63,950 nucleotides of DNA from Chloroflexota bacterium (GTDB taxonomy: Bacteria > Chloroflexota > Limnocylindria > Limnocylindrales > CSP1-4): assembly GCA_025358515.1 (NCBI GenBank), contig JANYJG010000039.1, forward strand, positions 1-63,950, in the 5' to 3' direction. Within the stretch, counting starts at the first letter, position 1; every line of letters begins with the position of its first letter. A program made the translations under genes and the position numbers. The notes under the pieces were generated by a model, which was not told the origin of the DNA, ran no database searches, and worked only from the letters and a program-made list of their open reading frames with translations. This document shows, one piece after another, positions 53,215-61,523 of this stretch.

Positions 53215-54621
53215 ATGACCATTGCGCCTGCCGATTTCGCCCCCGACGCGGCCCTGGAAGCGTTCCTCGCCAAGTCCCAGGACCAGCGCCTGGAGTCGTT
53301 CAAGGCGTTCCTGCGAATAGCCAGCATTTCCGGAATGCCGGCCCATGCCCCCGACTGCCGTGCAGCGGCCGAATTCGTGGCCGCAGACCTTGCGGCCGCG
53401 GGCATGGAGCACGTCGATGTATCCGAAACGGGTGGCCATCCGGTTGTCTACGCCGACTGGTTGCACGCCCACGACAAGCCTACGGTCCTCGTGTACGCCC
53501 ACTACGACGTCCAGCCGGTGGATCCGCTCGATCTGTGGGATTCGCCGCCGTTTGTGCCTGTGGTGAAGGACGGCCGCATGCTTGCCCGCGGGGCTTCCGA
53601 CGACAAAGGGCACGTGCACATGCACACTCGGGCAATCGAAGCCCTGCTGGCGACGCGCGGCTCCTTGCCGGTGAACCTCAAGCTCGTCATTGAAGGCGAG
53701 GAGGAGTCCAGCTCGGTCCACCTGGACGCCTGGCTGGAGGCCAATCGCGAGCGCCTGAAGGCCGACTTCGCCGTCATCTCCGACACGTCGTTCTTTGAGG
53801 GGAACCTGCCGGCGATCACGATCGGGCTGCGGGGCCTGGTCTACTTCCAGCTGGACGTGACGGGCAGCAACTCGGACCTACATTCGGGAGCGTACGGCGG
53901 CGCCATAGACAACCCAATCAACGCCCTGTGCCAGATCGTGGCCGCCCTCAAGGCGCCGGACGGGCGGATCAGCGTGCCGGGCTTCTACGACGACGTCCTA
54001 GGGCTGACGCCTGTGGACAAGGCCGCCTTCGCCAGGCTGCCCCTGGACGAGGAGGCGTACCGAGAGTCCCTGGGCGTGCCGGAGTTGCACGGCGAGCCGG
54101 GCTACACGACTCTGGAACGCACAGGCGCCCGACCGACGCTCGACGTCTGCGGCATATGGGGCGGCTTCGAGGGCGACGGTCCCAAGACCATCATCCCGGC
54201 TCACGCCCATGCCAAGATCAGCGCCCGCCTGGTAGCCAACCAGGACTCGGAGAAGATCTTCGGGCTGATTGATCGGTACATTGCCCAGGTGGCACCCAAG
54301 TCTGTCCGCTACTCCATCCAGCGTCTCGGCGACGGCATGCCGAGTCTCACGCCCATCGACAATCCAACCACCCAGGCCGCCGCTCGGGCGCTGAAGGCCA
54401 CGTTCGGGACAGAGCCCCTGTATATCCGAGAAGGTGGTTCCGTCCCGGTCTGCGCCAGCTTCGAGTCGATTCTTGGTCTGTCGACGGTCCTGCTGGGCTT
54501 CGCGCCGCCTGATGGTCAGTTCCACGCGCCGAATGAGTGGATGTCGATGGCTAACTATGAAACCGGAATCCGTACTATCGCCCGATACTGGGACGAGGTC
54601 GCCGGCGTTAACCTCAAGTAA
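53215..54621 (+). CDS. M20-family dipeptidase/metallopeptidase
   Basis: Predicted 468 residues from ATG 53215, with GGAGAG upstream and a TACAAT -10 candidate (53177-53182). Metal ligands of M20 enzymes are visible: YAHYDVQP, RGASDDKGH, and EGEEESSS with the catalytic Glu. The dimerisation domain lies in the middle (about 200-330), and the last ligand His is in QFHAPNEWM. The family includes dipeptidases, carnosinase-like and acetylornithine-type enzymes; this one resembles cytosolic dipeptidases. Confidence 0.94.
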   Translation: MTIAPADFAPDAALEAFLAKSQDQRLESFKAFLRIASISGMPAHAPDCRAAAEFVAADLAAAGMEHVDVSETGGHPVVYADWLHAHDKPTVLVYAHYDVQPVDPLDLWDSPPFVPVVKDGRMLARGASDDKGHVHMHTRAIEALLATRGSLPVNLKLVIEGEEESSSVHLDAWLEANRERLKADFAVISDTSFFEGNLPAITIGLRGLVYFQLDVTGSNSDLHSGAYGGAIDNPINALCQIVAALKAPDGRISVPGFYDDVLGLTPVDKAAFARLPLDEEAYRESLGVPELHGEPGYTTLERTGARPTLDVCGIWGGFEGDGPKTIIPAHAHAKISARLVANQDSEKIFGLIDRYIAQVAPKSVRYSIQRLGDGMPSLTPIDNPTTQAAARALKATFGTEPLYIREGGSVPVCASFESILGLSTVLLGFAPPDGQFHAPNEWMSMANYETGIRTIARYWDEVAGVNLK

Positions 54622-54738
54622 GGTCCGGCCTATGCGCAATCCACACGCGTGCAACCTGCACCGAGTCATTCACGGGCCGGAGGTCACTGATACGATGCCA
54701 CTCGATGCACGCCCTGTGAAACCTGGCTGGAGGCAACC

Positions 54739-55827
54739 GTGACGACGACCGATCTGCCGCAGGAGGCGGATGCCGCCGTGGAACCGAACACCTGGCGGCT
54801 GGACACCGATAACGGCAGCATGGTTCCGCGTTCGGCTCTGGACGTGCTCGTGGACCTCAATGACAACTTCGCCAGTGGCCGATTCGGCGAGTACCAGCCG
54901 GTCCCCCTCGGTTTCGGAATGCTGGACAAGACCATCGGGGGCGGATTGCGAGCTGGTGAGCTTCTGCTGATTGGCGGCGCTCAGGGCACCGGCAAGACCA
55001 CCATGGCCCTCCAGATGGCACGTAACGTCGCCTCCAGCGGCCAGGCCAACGTCCTGTACGTGTGCTTCGAGCACGAAGAGCAGTACCTCCTCAACAGGCT
55101 TGTGGCCCTCGAATCGGCGCTTGCGCACCTTCCCCAAAAGACCGGTGCGATCAAGATTCAGGACGTTCGCAAGGAGATCATGTCCTCCTGGATGGGCGAG
55201 GGGACTGGCGGCACGAGTTTGACCGCCAACCCGAGGCTACGGCCCAGCCTGGACCGCATCGCTCGCTACGGGCAGAACCTATTTCTGCTCCGAGGATCGC
55301 AAAGCGCCAGCACCGTGGACAACCTGCGCAAGCTCGTGCAGCGGCACCGCGTCCTGTCGGGCGATCGGCGACTGCTCGTGGTCATCGACTACCTCCAGAA
55401 GGTGCCGATGTTCCCGGAGCCTGCCAACGAGTCGGAGAAGGTCACGTACGTGGTGAACGGCCTCAAGGACATCGCCCTATCCGAGCAGGTGCCAATGATC
55501 GCGATCGTGGCAGCGGACAAGGAAGGGCTCAAGGCCCAGCGGCTCCGCAACCACCACCTGCGCGGCTCATCGGCCATCAACTACGAGGCCGATATCATCC
55601 TGATCATCAACGAGAAGTACCACATCGTGGCCAAGGTCAATATCGAGTTCAACCCCTATCAGGCGCAGCGATTCCGCGATTGGGTGGTCGTCTCGATCGA
55701 GAAGAACCGTGGCGGCCAGGACAACGTCGACTTGGAATTCGAGAAACACTTTGAGTTCTCATGCTTCGATCCCAACGGTCGAGCGGTCCAGGAGAAACTC
55801 ATCGAGGAACGGCTTTACAACGAGTAG
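54739..55827 (+). CDS. Stand-alone DnaB-helicase-C/RecA-type ATPase
   Basis: Predicted 362 residues from GTG 54739 with GGAGG about five bases upstream. The core (about 55-340) matches the DnaB helicase C-terminal domain: GGGLRAGELLLIGG, Walker A GGAQGTGKTT, Walker B LLVVIDYLQK and the C-terminal KNRGGQ block that contacts DNA in DnaB. The N-terminal primase-binding domain is absent, replaced by about 50 residues with no known motif, so it is not the replicative helicase. Possible roles are repair, a RadA/KaiC-like switch or a specialised helicase. Confidence 0.85.
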   Translation: MTTTDLPQEADAAVEPNTWRLDTDNGSMVPRSALDVLVDLNDNFASGRFGEYQPVPLGFGMLDKTIGGGLRAGELLLIGGAQGTGKTTMALQMARNVASSGQANVLYVCFEHEEQYLLNRLVALESALAHLPQKTGAIKIQDVRKEIMSSWMGEGTGGTSLTANPRLRPSLDRIARYGQNLFLLRGSQSASTVDNLRKLVQRHRVLSGDRRLLVVIDYLQKVPMFPEPANESEKVTYVVNGLKDIALSEQVPMIAIVAADKEGLKAQRLRNHHLRGSSAINYEADIILIINEKYHIVAKVNIEFNPYQAQRFRDWVVVSIEKNRGGQDNVDLEFEKHFEFSCFDPNGRAVQEKLIEERLYNE

Positions 55828-55857
55828 CGACCCGACGTTCGGTCTGACGGTGCGGGC

Positions 55858-56562
55858 ATGAGCCGCGGCGGTCCACCGGCGCCTCATCAAGGCCGACCCG
55901 GCGCGCCACGGCCAGGGGGTCGTTCGCGCCCGCCGAGCACAGGCGGCTTCGCTAGACCCGAGGACGATCCACCGGGCACAAGCCGGCTCTTCGTGGCCGT
56001 TCCCGTGGCCGACGAGGTCAGGCTGGCCATCGGCGAGTTGATGTCGCGCGTGGCGGGGGCGCCGATAGAGGAGCGGGCATTCGGGCAGCCTCGATGGGTC
56101 CGCGTCGAAGGCTTGCATGTCACCCTGCGATTTCTCGGCCCGACGCCGGACATGCGCCAGCAGGAAGTTGGGGCCGTCGTTGCCGAGGCGGCCCGGGGAG
56201 TGGCTCCGTTCCAGATAGTCCTATCAGGCGGCGGCGCGTTCCCGAATCAATATCGGCCGCGGGTCTTGTGGATCGGCATTGGCGACGGGGCAAGGGAACT
56301 GGCGGGAATCGCCGGCCGGATAAATGGCGAGCTGGCAAGGCTGGGCTGGACCCCCGACGATCGGCCCTTCAATCCACACCTCACCTTGGCTCGCACCGAC
56401 GGCGTGATCGGCGCAGACGGCTATGCGGCGAAACTTCTGGAAGAGGCACGTGACGTGAGGTTGTCCTGGACCGCGGATCGGCTGGTGCTGTACAGGAGCC
56501 AGGTCGGGCACGGCGCTACGCGCTACGAGGCCCTGTCGGAAGCGGTGCTGGGCGCGGACTAA
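55858..56562 (+). CDS. thpR: RNA 2',3'-cyclic phosphodiesterase (2H family)
   Basis: Predicted 234 residues. Both HxT motifs of 2H phosphoesterases are present, LHVTLRFLG and NPHLTLAR, about 90 residues apart, so the active site is intact. The enzyme opens 2',3'-cyclic phosphates and was first described as an RNA ligase activity. The family N-terminus begins near SRLFVAVPV; the first 42 residues here are Gly/Pro/Arg-rich and may reflect a disordered extension or a start chosen too far upstream. It follows the DnaB-type gene by 30 bases. Confidence 0.92.
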   Translation: MSRGGPPAPHQGRPGAPRPGGRSRPPSTGGFARPEDDPPGTSRLFVAVPVADEVRLAIGELMSRVAGAPIEERAFGQPRWVRVEGLHVTLRFLGPTPDMRQQEVGAVVAEAARGVAPFQIVLSGGGAFPNQYRPRVLWIGIGDGARELAGIAGRINGELARLGWTPDDRPFNPHLTLARTDGVIGADGYAAKLLEEARDVRLSWTADRLVLYRSQVGHGATRYEALSEAVLGAD

Positions 56563-56709
56563 GAGTGCGGCCGCGGGTTTCCGCATCCAGGCCCGGTTCG
56601 CCTTGCACGTCGACGCGTCCAGCCGCTAGGCTATTGGGACCACCGCCGTTGTGGGGCGCGCGATGGTGCCGAGCAATCAAGTCGCCGCAATAACGGCTGG
56701 AGGAGTCGC

Positions 56710-58065
56710 ATGGTCGAGCGCACCCGTTTTCTGCTGGACGAGGCACAGATCCCTCGCGCCTGGTACAACATCGCGGCAGATCTCCCCGTAGAGCAGGCTC
56801 CGCCTCTACATCCAGGCACTCATCAGCCGCTGGGTCCTGCGGATCTCGCCCCACTCTTTCCGATGGCTCTAATCCTCCAGGAGGTCTCGACCGAACGTGA
56901 GATCGAGATTCCGGAGCCGGTCCGCGCCCTATACGCCCAGTTCCGACCCAGCCCTCTGGTTCGCGCTCTCCGACTGGAGAAGGCCCTCGATACGCCGGCC
57001 CACATCTACTACAAGTACGAAGGCACGAGCCCGGCCGGCAGCCACAAGCCCAACACCGCGATCCCACAAGCCTTCTACAACAAGGAAGAGGGCATCAAGC
57101 GCATCGCCACCGAGACGGGGGCCGGTCAATGGGGCAGCGCGCTTGCATACGCCGGCGCGATGTTCGGGATCGAGGTCAAGGTCTACATGGTTCGAGCGAG
57201 CTACGACCAGAAGCCGTACCGCCGCTTGCTCATGGAAACCTACGGGGCCAGCGTCGTCGCCAGCCCGAGCATGGAGACCGAAGCCGGCCGAGCCATCCTG
57301 GCCGAGCATCCGGACAGCCCAGGTTCGCTCGGCATGGCCATCAGCGAAGCGGTCGAAGACACTGTCAAGCGCGAGGATACGCATTACGCGCTCGGTTCCG
57401 TCCTCAACCACGTAATGCTCCACCAGACCATCATCGGCGAGGAATCCATCATCCAGATGGAGATGGCCGGTGAGGAGCCGGACGTAATCATTGCCTGCGC
57501 CGGCGGTGGCTCAAACTTCGCCGGCTTAGCCTTTCCGTGGCTCGGCCGAACATTCCGTGGCGGCCGCAAGTATCAGGTGATCGCGGTCGAGCCGGAGGCC
57601 GCTCCCAGCCTGAGCCGCGGCCGCTACGCTTACGACTACGGCGACACCGCCAAGATGGCGCCGATGGTCAAGATGTACACCCTGGGCCACGACTTCGTGC
57701 CGGAGCCGATCCACGCCGGCGGTCTCCGCTACCACGGCATGTCGCCCCAGGTCAGCCTGCTCAAGCATCACGGTTTCATCGAGGCCCGCAGCCTGCACCA
57801 GCGCCCCTGCTTCGAGGCCGGCATCCAGTTCGCCCGGACCGAGGGCATCGTTCCCGCGCCAGAGTCGACCCACGCCATCAAGGCCGCGATCGACATTGCC
57901 CTGGAGGCCAAGGCGAGCGGCGAAAAGAAGGTCATCCTGTTCAACCTGTCGGGCCACGGGTTCTTCGACCTGACCTCGTATCAGCGTTTCCTGGCCGGAA
58001 AGCTCGAGGACTACGAGTACCCGGCCGAAGAGGTCAAGCACGCCTTGGAGTCCGTCGAGGTATAG
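56710..58065 (+). CDS. trpB: Tryptophan synthase beta chain, TrpB2 type
   Basis: Predicted 451 residues with GGAGGAG upstream of ATG 56710; a TAGGCT near 56624 could be the -10. PLP enzyme joining indole and serine. The longer length and N-terminal block (PRAWYNIAADLP) identify the TrpB2 subfamily. The PLP lysine is Lys113 in GSHKPNTA, and the phosphate-binding glycine loop is CAGGGSNFAG. No trpA is adjacent; TrpB2 proteins often act without TrpA as indole salvage or stand-alone synthase. A strong terminator follows. Confidence 0.95.
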   Translation: MVERTRFLLDEAQIPRAWYNIAADLPVEQAPPLHPGTHQPLGPADLAPLFPMALILQEVSTEREIEIPEPVRALYAQFRPSPLVRALRLEKALDTPAHIYYKYEGTSPAGSHKPNTAIPQAFYNKEEGIKRIATETGAGQWGSALAYAGAMFGIEVKVYMVRASYDQKPYRRLLMETYGASVVASPSMETEAGRAILAEHPDSPGSLGMAISEAVEDTVKREDTHYALGSVLNHVMLHQTIIGEESIIQMEMAGEEPDVIIACAGGGSNFAGLAFPWLGRTFRGGRKYQVIAVEPEAAPSLSRGRYAYDYGDTAKMAPMVKMYTLGHDFVPEPIHAGGLRYHGMSPQVSLLKHHGFIEARSLHQRPCFEAGIQFARTEGIVPAPESTHAIKAAIDIALEAKASGEKKVILFNLSGHGFFDLTSYQRFLAGKLEDYEYPAEEVKHALESVEV

Positions 58066-58097
58066 CTCCCGATACCGAGGGCCCTCCAACGCCCCGC

Positions 58098-58137
58098 AAT
58101 CAAAAGAGCCGCGCTGTAAGGCGCGGCTCTTTTGATT
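58098..58137. terminator. Bidirectional intrinsic terminator after trpB
   Basis: A 17-base perfect stem (58098-58114 with 58121-58137) closes a six-base loop. The stem has a GC-rich top (GAGCCGCGC) and an A-rich foot on one side and T-rich (CTTTTGATT) on the other, so it can stop transcription in both directions. It lies 33 bases after the trpB stop and is the clearest rho-independent terminator I see in the window. Confidence 0.92.
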
Positions 58138-58236
58138 CCCGTTTCCGGGCGCCGATCGCGGGAGGAGGAGAAAGCGACCGGTTCGGGGTGCCCCAGTTGG
58201 CTGGGCCGAAACCGCCTCAAGCGACGGCCGATGACG

Positions 58237-58242
58237 TACGAT
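58237..58242 (+). promoter_or_regulatory. -10-like hexamer six bases before the small zinc-ribbon gene
   Basis: TACGAT, then CCGCGT, then ATG 58249, repeating the hexamer and spacing of the promoters at 49178 and 49680. No Shine-Dalgarno and no good -35. Confidence 0.45.
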
Positions 58243-58248
58243 CCGCGT

Positions 58249-58485
58249 ATGCCGAGACTCGCTTGTTTCGCATGTGGTCGAACGCTCTGGGCAACCGTTC
58301 CGCTGGCCGAGTTGTTTGCAGAGGAACGCCGCTGTCCGCGGTGCGGCTGGTCTCTCGCAGACGACCGGCGATCATTGGATCGCCGCACGATTCGCCGGCG
58401 GGCAGTCGGATCGGGGGCATCGCCGACGGGGGATGAACGTCGCGATGGAGAACGTCGAACGGTTCGGCGGCGGCGTCCAGCCTGA
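58249..58485 (+). CDS. Small basic zinc-ribbon protein
   Basis: Predicted 78 residues. Two CxxC pairs (CFAC and CPRC, about 20 residues apart) indicate a zinc ribbon. The C-terminal half is Arg-rich (RRSLDRRTIRRRA and RRTVRRRRPA), suggesting nucleic-acid contact. No family recognised. The gene lies between the trpB terminator and the convergent response regulator gene, and has its own predicted leaderless promoter. Confidence 0.65.
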   Translation: MPRLACFACGRTLWATVPLAELFAEERRCPRCGWSLADDRRSLDRRTIRRRAVGSGASPTGDERRDGERRTVRRRRPA

Positions 58486-58523
58486 AGGGCTCGGAGTCGC
58501 TAATCGATCGGCGACCTGTAACT

Positions 58524-59219
58524 CTAGAAGAGCCTGTCGTCCGACTTGGGCGGCTCGACCAGCCGGTGCCGCAGGGCGAATGCCACCGCCTCGAGCTTCG
58601 AGTGCACGCGAAGCTTGCCCATGATGTTCTGGACGTGCGTGCGCAGCGTGTTCGGCGCGATATACAGGCGTTCGCAGATGTCCGGCGTGGCCAGACCCTC
58701 GGTCAGGGCCTTAAGGACTTCCAATTCGCGGGGCGTAAGAGGTTCGATCTGGCGGCGCTCAGTGCCGCGCTCCTTGGCAGCCGCGACGCGCTGGGCGATG
58801 CCGACAATCACCGACCGCGGTAGCAGCGTCTCGCCCGCATAGGCGGCCCGCACGGCGGTGACAACCTCGTCGATGGCCCGGTCCTTGGTCAGGTAGCCAT
58901 CTGCGCCGGCCTGGATGGACTCCAGGACCGTCTCGTCATCAGTCAAGGCCGTGAGCATGACGACGCGAGCGGCCGGCCAGCGGGCCTTGATCGAGCGCGT
59001 GGCCTCGGCTCCGGTGCCATCGGGCAGGCGGTAGTCCATAAGAACGACGTCCAATCGCTCACGGGACATCGCCTTAGCCTCAGCAACGCTACCAGCAACG
59101 CCCACGACCATGATGTCCGGCTCGCGGCTGAGAATCTGAGACAGTGCTCCCGTTAGGAGCTGGTGGTCGTCGACGAGGAGGACACGGATGGGACGGGTCT
59201 CGCCAGACGATTCGAGCAT
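58524..59219 (-). CDS. NarL/FixJ-type response regulator
   Basis: Predicted 231 residues from ATG 59219, with GAGGGA upstream. The receiver domain (about 10-130) has phosphoacceptor Asp in VVLMDYRLPDG, Thr/Ser switch in VVMLTALTD and Lys in YLTKDRA. The C-terminal LuxR-type helix-turn-helix is LTPRELEVLKALTEG... with NTLRTHVQNIMGKL. No histidine kinase gene is adjacent, so it is an orphan regulator here. The open frame continues upstream to 59960 but overlaps tyrA and is not used. Confidence 0.93.
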   Translation of the reverse strand: MLESSGETRPIRVLLVDDHQLLTGALSQILSREPDIMVVGVAGSVAEAKAMSRERLDVVLMDYRLPDGTGAEATRSIKARWPAARVVMLTALTDDETVLESIQAGADGYLTKDRAIDEVVTAVRAAYAGETLLPRSVIVGIAQRVAAAKERGTERRQIEPLTPRELEVLKALTEGLATPDICERLYIAPNTLRTHVQNIMGKLRVHSKLEAVAFALRHRLVEPPKSDDRLF

Positions 59220-59384
59220 GTGCGATTCCCTCTTGGCAGCGGCGACCAATTCTGGTGGGCAGCGTAATAACGCGGCCGGACCGACTGTTGCCATTCTAGT
59301 CGAGCTTTCGGAAGAAAGGCACTCAGCCGTTCGGGGTATTGCATTTGTGGGACCGGCGTCAGATGAAATGGAGGCGACGCGGCC

Positions 59385-59390
59385 CATAAT
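59385..59390 (+). promoter_or_regulatory. -10-like hexamer six bases before tyrA
   Basis: CATAAT, then GGAGTC, then GTG 59397. GGAG between them is too close to the start (two bases) to be an ideal Shine-Dalgarno, so leaderless initiation is plausible. Confidence 0.4.
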
Positions 59391-59396
59391 GGAGTC

Positions 59397-60281
59397 GTGC
59401 GTATATCTATAGTCGGTTTCGGACTGATTGGCGGCTCGATCGCCAGGGCGCTGCGAAGTGTAAGCGGCCCTGGTGCCTGGCAAGTCACAGCCTGGAGCCG
59501 GAACCCCGCTCCGGTGAGGCAGGCCGTCGACGACGGCGTGTTGGACGTCGCGGCAGCCAGGCTGGAAGACGCGGTCGGCGATGCCGACATCATCGTCCTG
59601 GCAGCTCCGCCGCTCATTTGCCTGGATCTGGTGGACAGACTGGGCGCGGACCTGAGCCGCTTCTTGTGCGATGAGGCCACCATCACCGATGTCTCGAGCG
59701 TGAAGGCGAGCATCGTCGATCGGGCCAACAAGGCTCGACTGCATTTCATCGGCGGTCACCCGATGGCCGGCCGGGAGTTGAGCGGCTATGGCGCGTCCCT
59801 TCCGGATCTGTTCGTCGGCCGGCCCTGGGTAACCGTGCCGGGCCAATGCGCCCGTCCGGGCGACGGCGAGCGCATCAACGAACTGGTCTCGGCCTGCGGG
59901 GCCATTCAGATTCCCATGGACGCTGCGGCCCACGATCGGGCTGTGGCAGCGATCAGTCATGTGCCACTGGTGCTGTCCGCGGCGCTGGTGGAGGCCATCG
60001 CGGGCCGGCCCGGCGAACCAGACCGGGGCGATTGGGGGGCGGCCGAGGTGCTGGCGGCAACCGGCTGGGCGGGCATGACTCGGCTTGCCAAAGGGAATCC
60101 GGCGATGAGCGCGGGAATCGCCGCCACTAACACGGCGGCCATAGCCGAGCGACTGCGCGAATTCCGCGATCTTCTAGACGAGTGGTTGGCCGAACTCGAG
60201 CGACCGGACGGCCCCGATCCCGAGCGACTGCGCGAGCGATTCGCGGCCGACAGGGCCCGCCTCGAGAAGTCGGCTCCGTAG
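59397..60281 (+). CDS. tyrA: Prephenate dehydrogenase
   Basis: Predicted 294 residues from GTG 59397. It makes 4-hydroxyphenylpyruvate for tyrosine. The NAD-binding motif is VGFGLIGGS. The conserved TDVSSVKASI and the catalytic His block FIGGHPMAGRE are present, and the C-terminal helical dimer domain follows. No ACT or chorismate mutase domain is attached. Its stop overlaps the start of the NUDIX gene by one base (TAGTG), so the two are coupled. Confidence 0.94.
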   Translation: MRISIVGFGLIGGSIARALRSVSGPGAWQVTAWSRNPAPVRQAVDDGVLDVAAARLEDAVGDADIIVLAAPPLICLDLVDRLGADLSRFLCDEATITDVSSVKASIVDRANKARLHFIGGHPMAGRELSGYGASLPDLFVGRPWVTVPGQCARPGDGERINELVSACGAIQIPMDAAAHDRAVAAISHVPLVLSAALVEAIAGRPGEPDRGDWGAAEVLAATGWAGMTRLAKGNPAMSAGIAATNTAAIAERLREFRDLLDEWLAELERPDGPDPERLRERFAADRARLEKSAP

Positions 60282-60907
60282 TGGCGGAGCTAGCCGGGCC
60301 ATCGGGTGAGTTCGTCTACGCGGTTCCGCGGGACGTCCTGCTGGACGGCATGGCCGTGTGGCGAGGCGTCAAGTCGGACGGGGACGTAGCCGCGATCCTA
60401 AGTCGAATCGACGCGGCCGGAAGTTTTGTGCCACGGGCCGCGGCCGAGGTCGATCGGACGATCAAGCAGATCATCCCGTACCTGGTCCTTCACGATGGGC
60501 AGCGGATCTTCTTGATGAAGCGGACGAAAGCCGGCGGGGATGCCCGACTGCACGATCGCTACAGCATTGGTGTGGGCGGCCACATGAATCCCGGCGATGT
60601 ATCCGTCATCGGTGGCTTGAAACGCGAGTGGCGTGAGGAACTTACCGCGGCTTTCGTACCCGAGTTCTCGTTCCTGGGACTTCTCAATGACGACGAAGTC
60701 GAGGTGGGCGTGCATCACCTTGGCGTGGTATTCATGGCCGATGCGGCAGGGCGTCCGGTCAGCGTTCGTGAAACCCACAAGCTCAGCGGCAGCTTCGAAT
60801 CGGTCCAGGTCGTGCAGTCGGTTCGCGACCGATTGGAGACGTGGAGTCAACTCGTGCTCGACGCTCTCGAGCCGGTCCATTCTGCGACCGAACCTGCGGC
60901 ACGGTAG
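60281..60907 (+). CDS. NUDIX-domain hydrolase
   Basis: Predicted 208 residues from GTG 60281, overlapping the tyrA stop by one base. The NUDIX box is recognisable as GGHMNPGD...REWREEL, with one extra residue before REW and Asp in place of the first Glu. The core SIGVGGHMN and the FLMKRTKAG strand resemble proteins annotated as NUDIX phosphoesterases. Substrate is unknown. It ends 13 bases before the sigma factor gene. Confidence 0.85.
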   Translation: MAELAGPSGEFVYAVPRDVLLDGMAVWRGVKSDGDVAAILSRIDAAGSFVPRAAAEVDRTIKQIIPYLVLHDGQRIFLMKRTKAGGDARLHDRYSIGVGGHMNPGDVSVIGGLKREWREELTAAFVPEFSFLGLLNDDEVEVGVHHLGVVFMADAAGRPVSVRETHKLSGSFESVQVVQSVRDRLETWSQLVLDALEPVHSATEPAAR

Positions 60908-60920
60908 TCGAGTCTCACGT

Positions 60921-61523
60921 ATGGAAGACCGAGTTGGCCCGCCACAAGAGCGTGGGATGTTCGCGAAAGACACATTCTTGAACAACGATGTTGCATTGGC
61001 GCCGGTCAAGTCCGCGATTGTGCGTGACCGGACGATGGATGCGGAGTTCGCCTCTCGGCTGGAGGGCGAGCTACCGATGGCCTACCGGCTGGCCGGATAC
61101 TTGCTTGCCGACGCGACGGAAGCCCAGGACGCGGTCCAGGAGGCGTCTGTTAGGGCCTGGCGTGGCTGGCCCGGTTTGCGCGAGCGCGATCGATACCACG
61201 CCTGGTTCAGTCAGATCTTGGTCAACGTTTGCCGGACCCGGCTGCGTCGCCGCAGCCGACAGCGAGCTCTCGATATCGACGACATGCAGCTGGTCGGGGC
61301 CGATCCGTTCCGCGCGGCACTCGCTCGGGATACGGTCGGGCGGGCTCTTTCGGTTCTAAGCAACGAGCTTCGAATGGTCGTGGTGCTCCGTTACTGGGGC
61401 GAACTCTCGCTCGCCGAGATCGCCGACCGGCTTCGCATTCCCATCGGCACGGTGAAGTCCAGGCATCATGCCGCCATTTCGGCATTGCGCCGCCGGATAA
61501 CCCCGGCCGAAGGTGGGACCTGA
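60921..61523 (+). CDS. ECF-type RNA polymerase sigma factor
   Basis: Predicted 200 residues from ATG 60921; ATG 60957 or 61035 are possible shorter starts. Sigma-70 region 2 is seen in AYRLAGYLLADATEAQDAVQEASVRAW-type sequence (about 55-80), with RYHAWFSQILVNVCRTRLRR as the region 2.3-2.4 end. Region 4 has VVLRYWGELSLAEIADRL and PIGTVKSRHHAAI as helix-turn-helix. Its stop overlaps by one base the start of the NfeD-type protease gene, where an anti-sigma factor gene usually stands. Confidence 0.93.
   Translation: MEDRVGPPQERGMFAKDTFLNNDVALAPVKSAIVRDRTMDAEFASRLEGELPMAYRLAGYLLADATEAQDAVQEASVRAWRGWPGLRERDRYHAWFSQILVNVCRTRLRRRSRQRALDIDDMQLVGADPFRAALARDTVGRALSVLSNELRMVVVLRYWGELSLAEIADRLRIPIGTVKSRHHAAISALRRRITPAEGGT

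Noticed and set aside
58524..59960. Extension of the response regulator frame by 247 residues upstream
   Set aside because: The extra part is antisense to tyrA, while ATG 59219 has a Shine-Dalgarno and the family N-terminus begins there.
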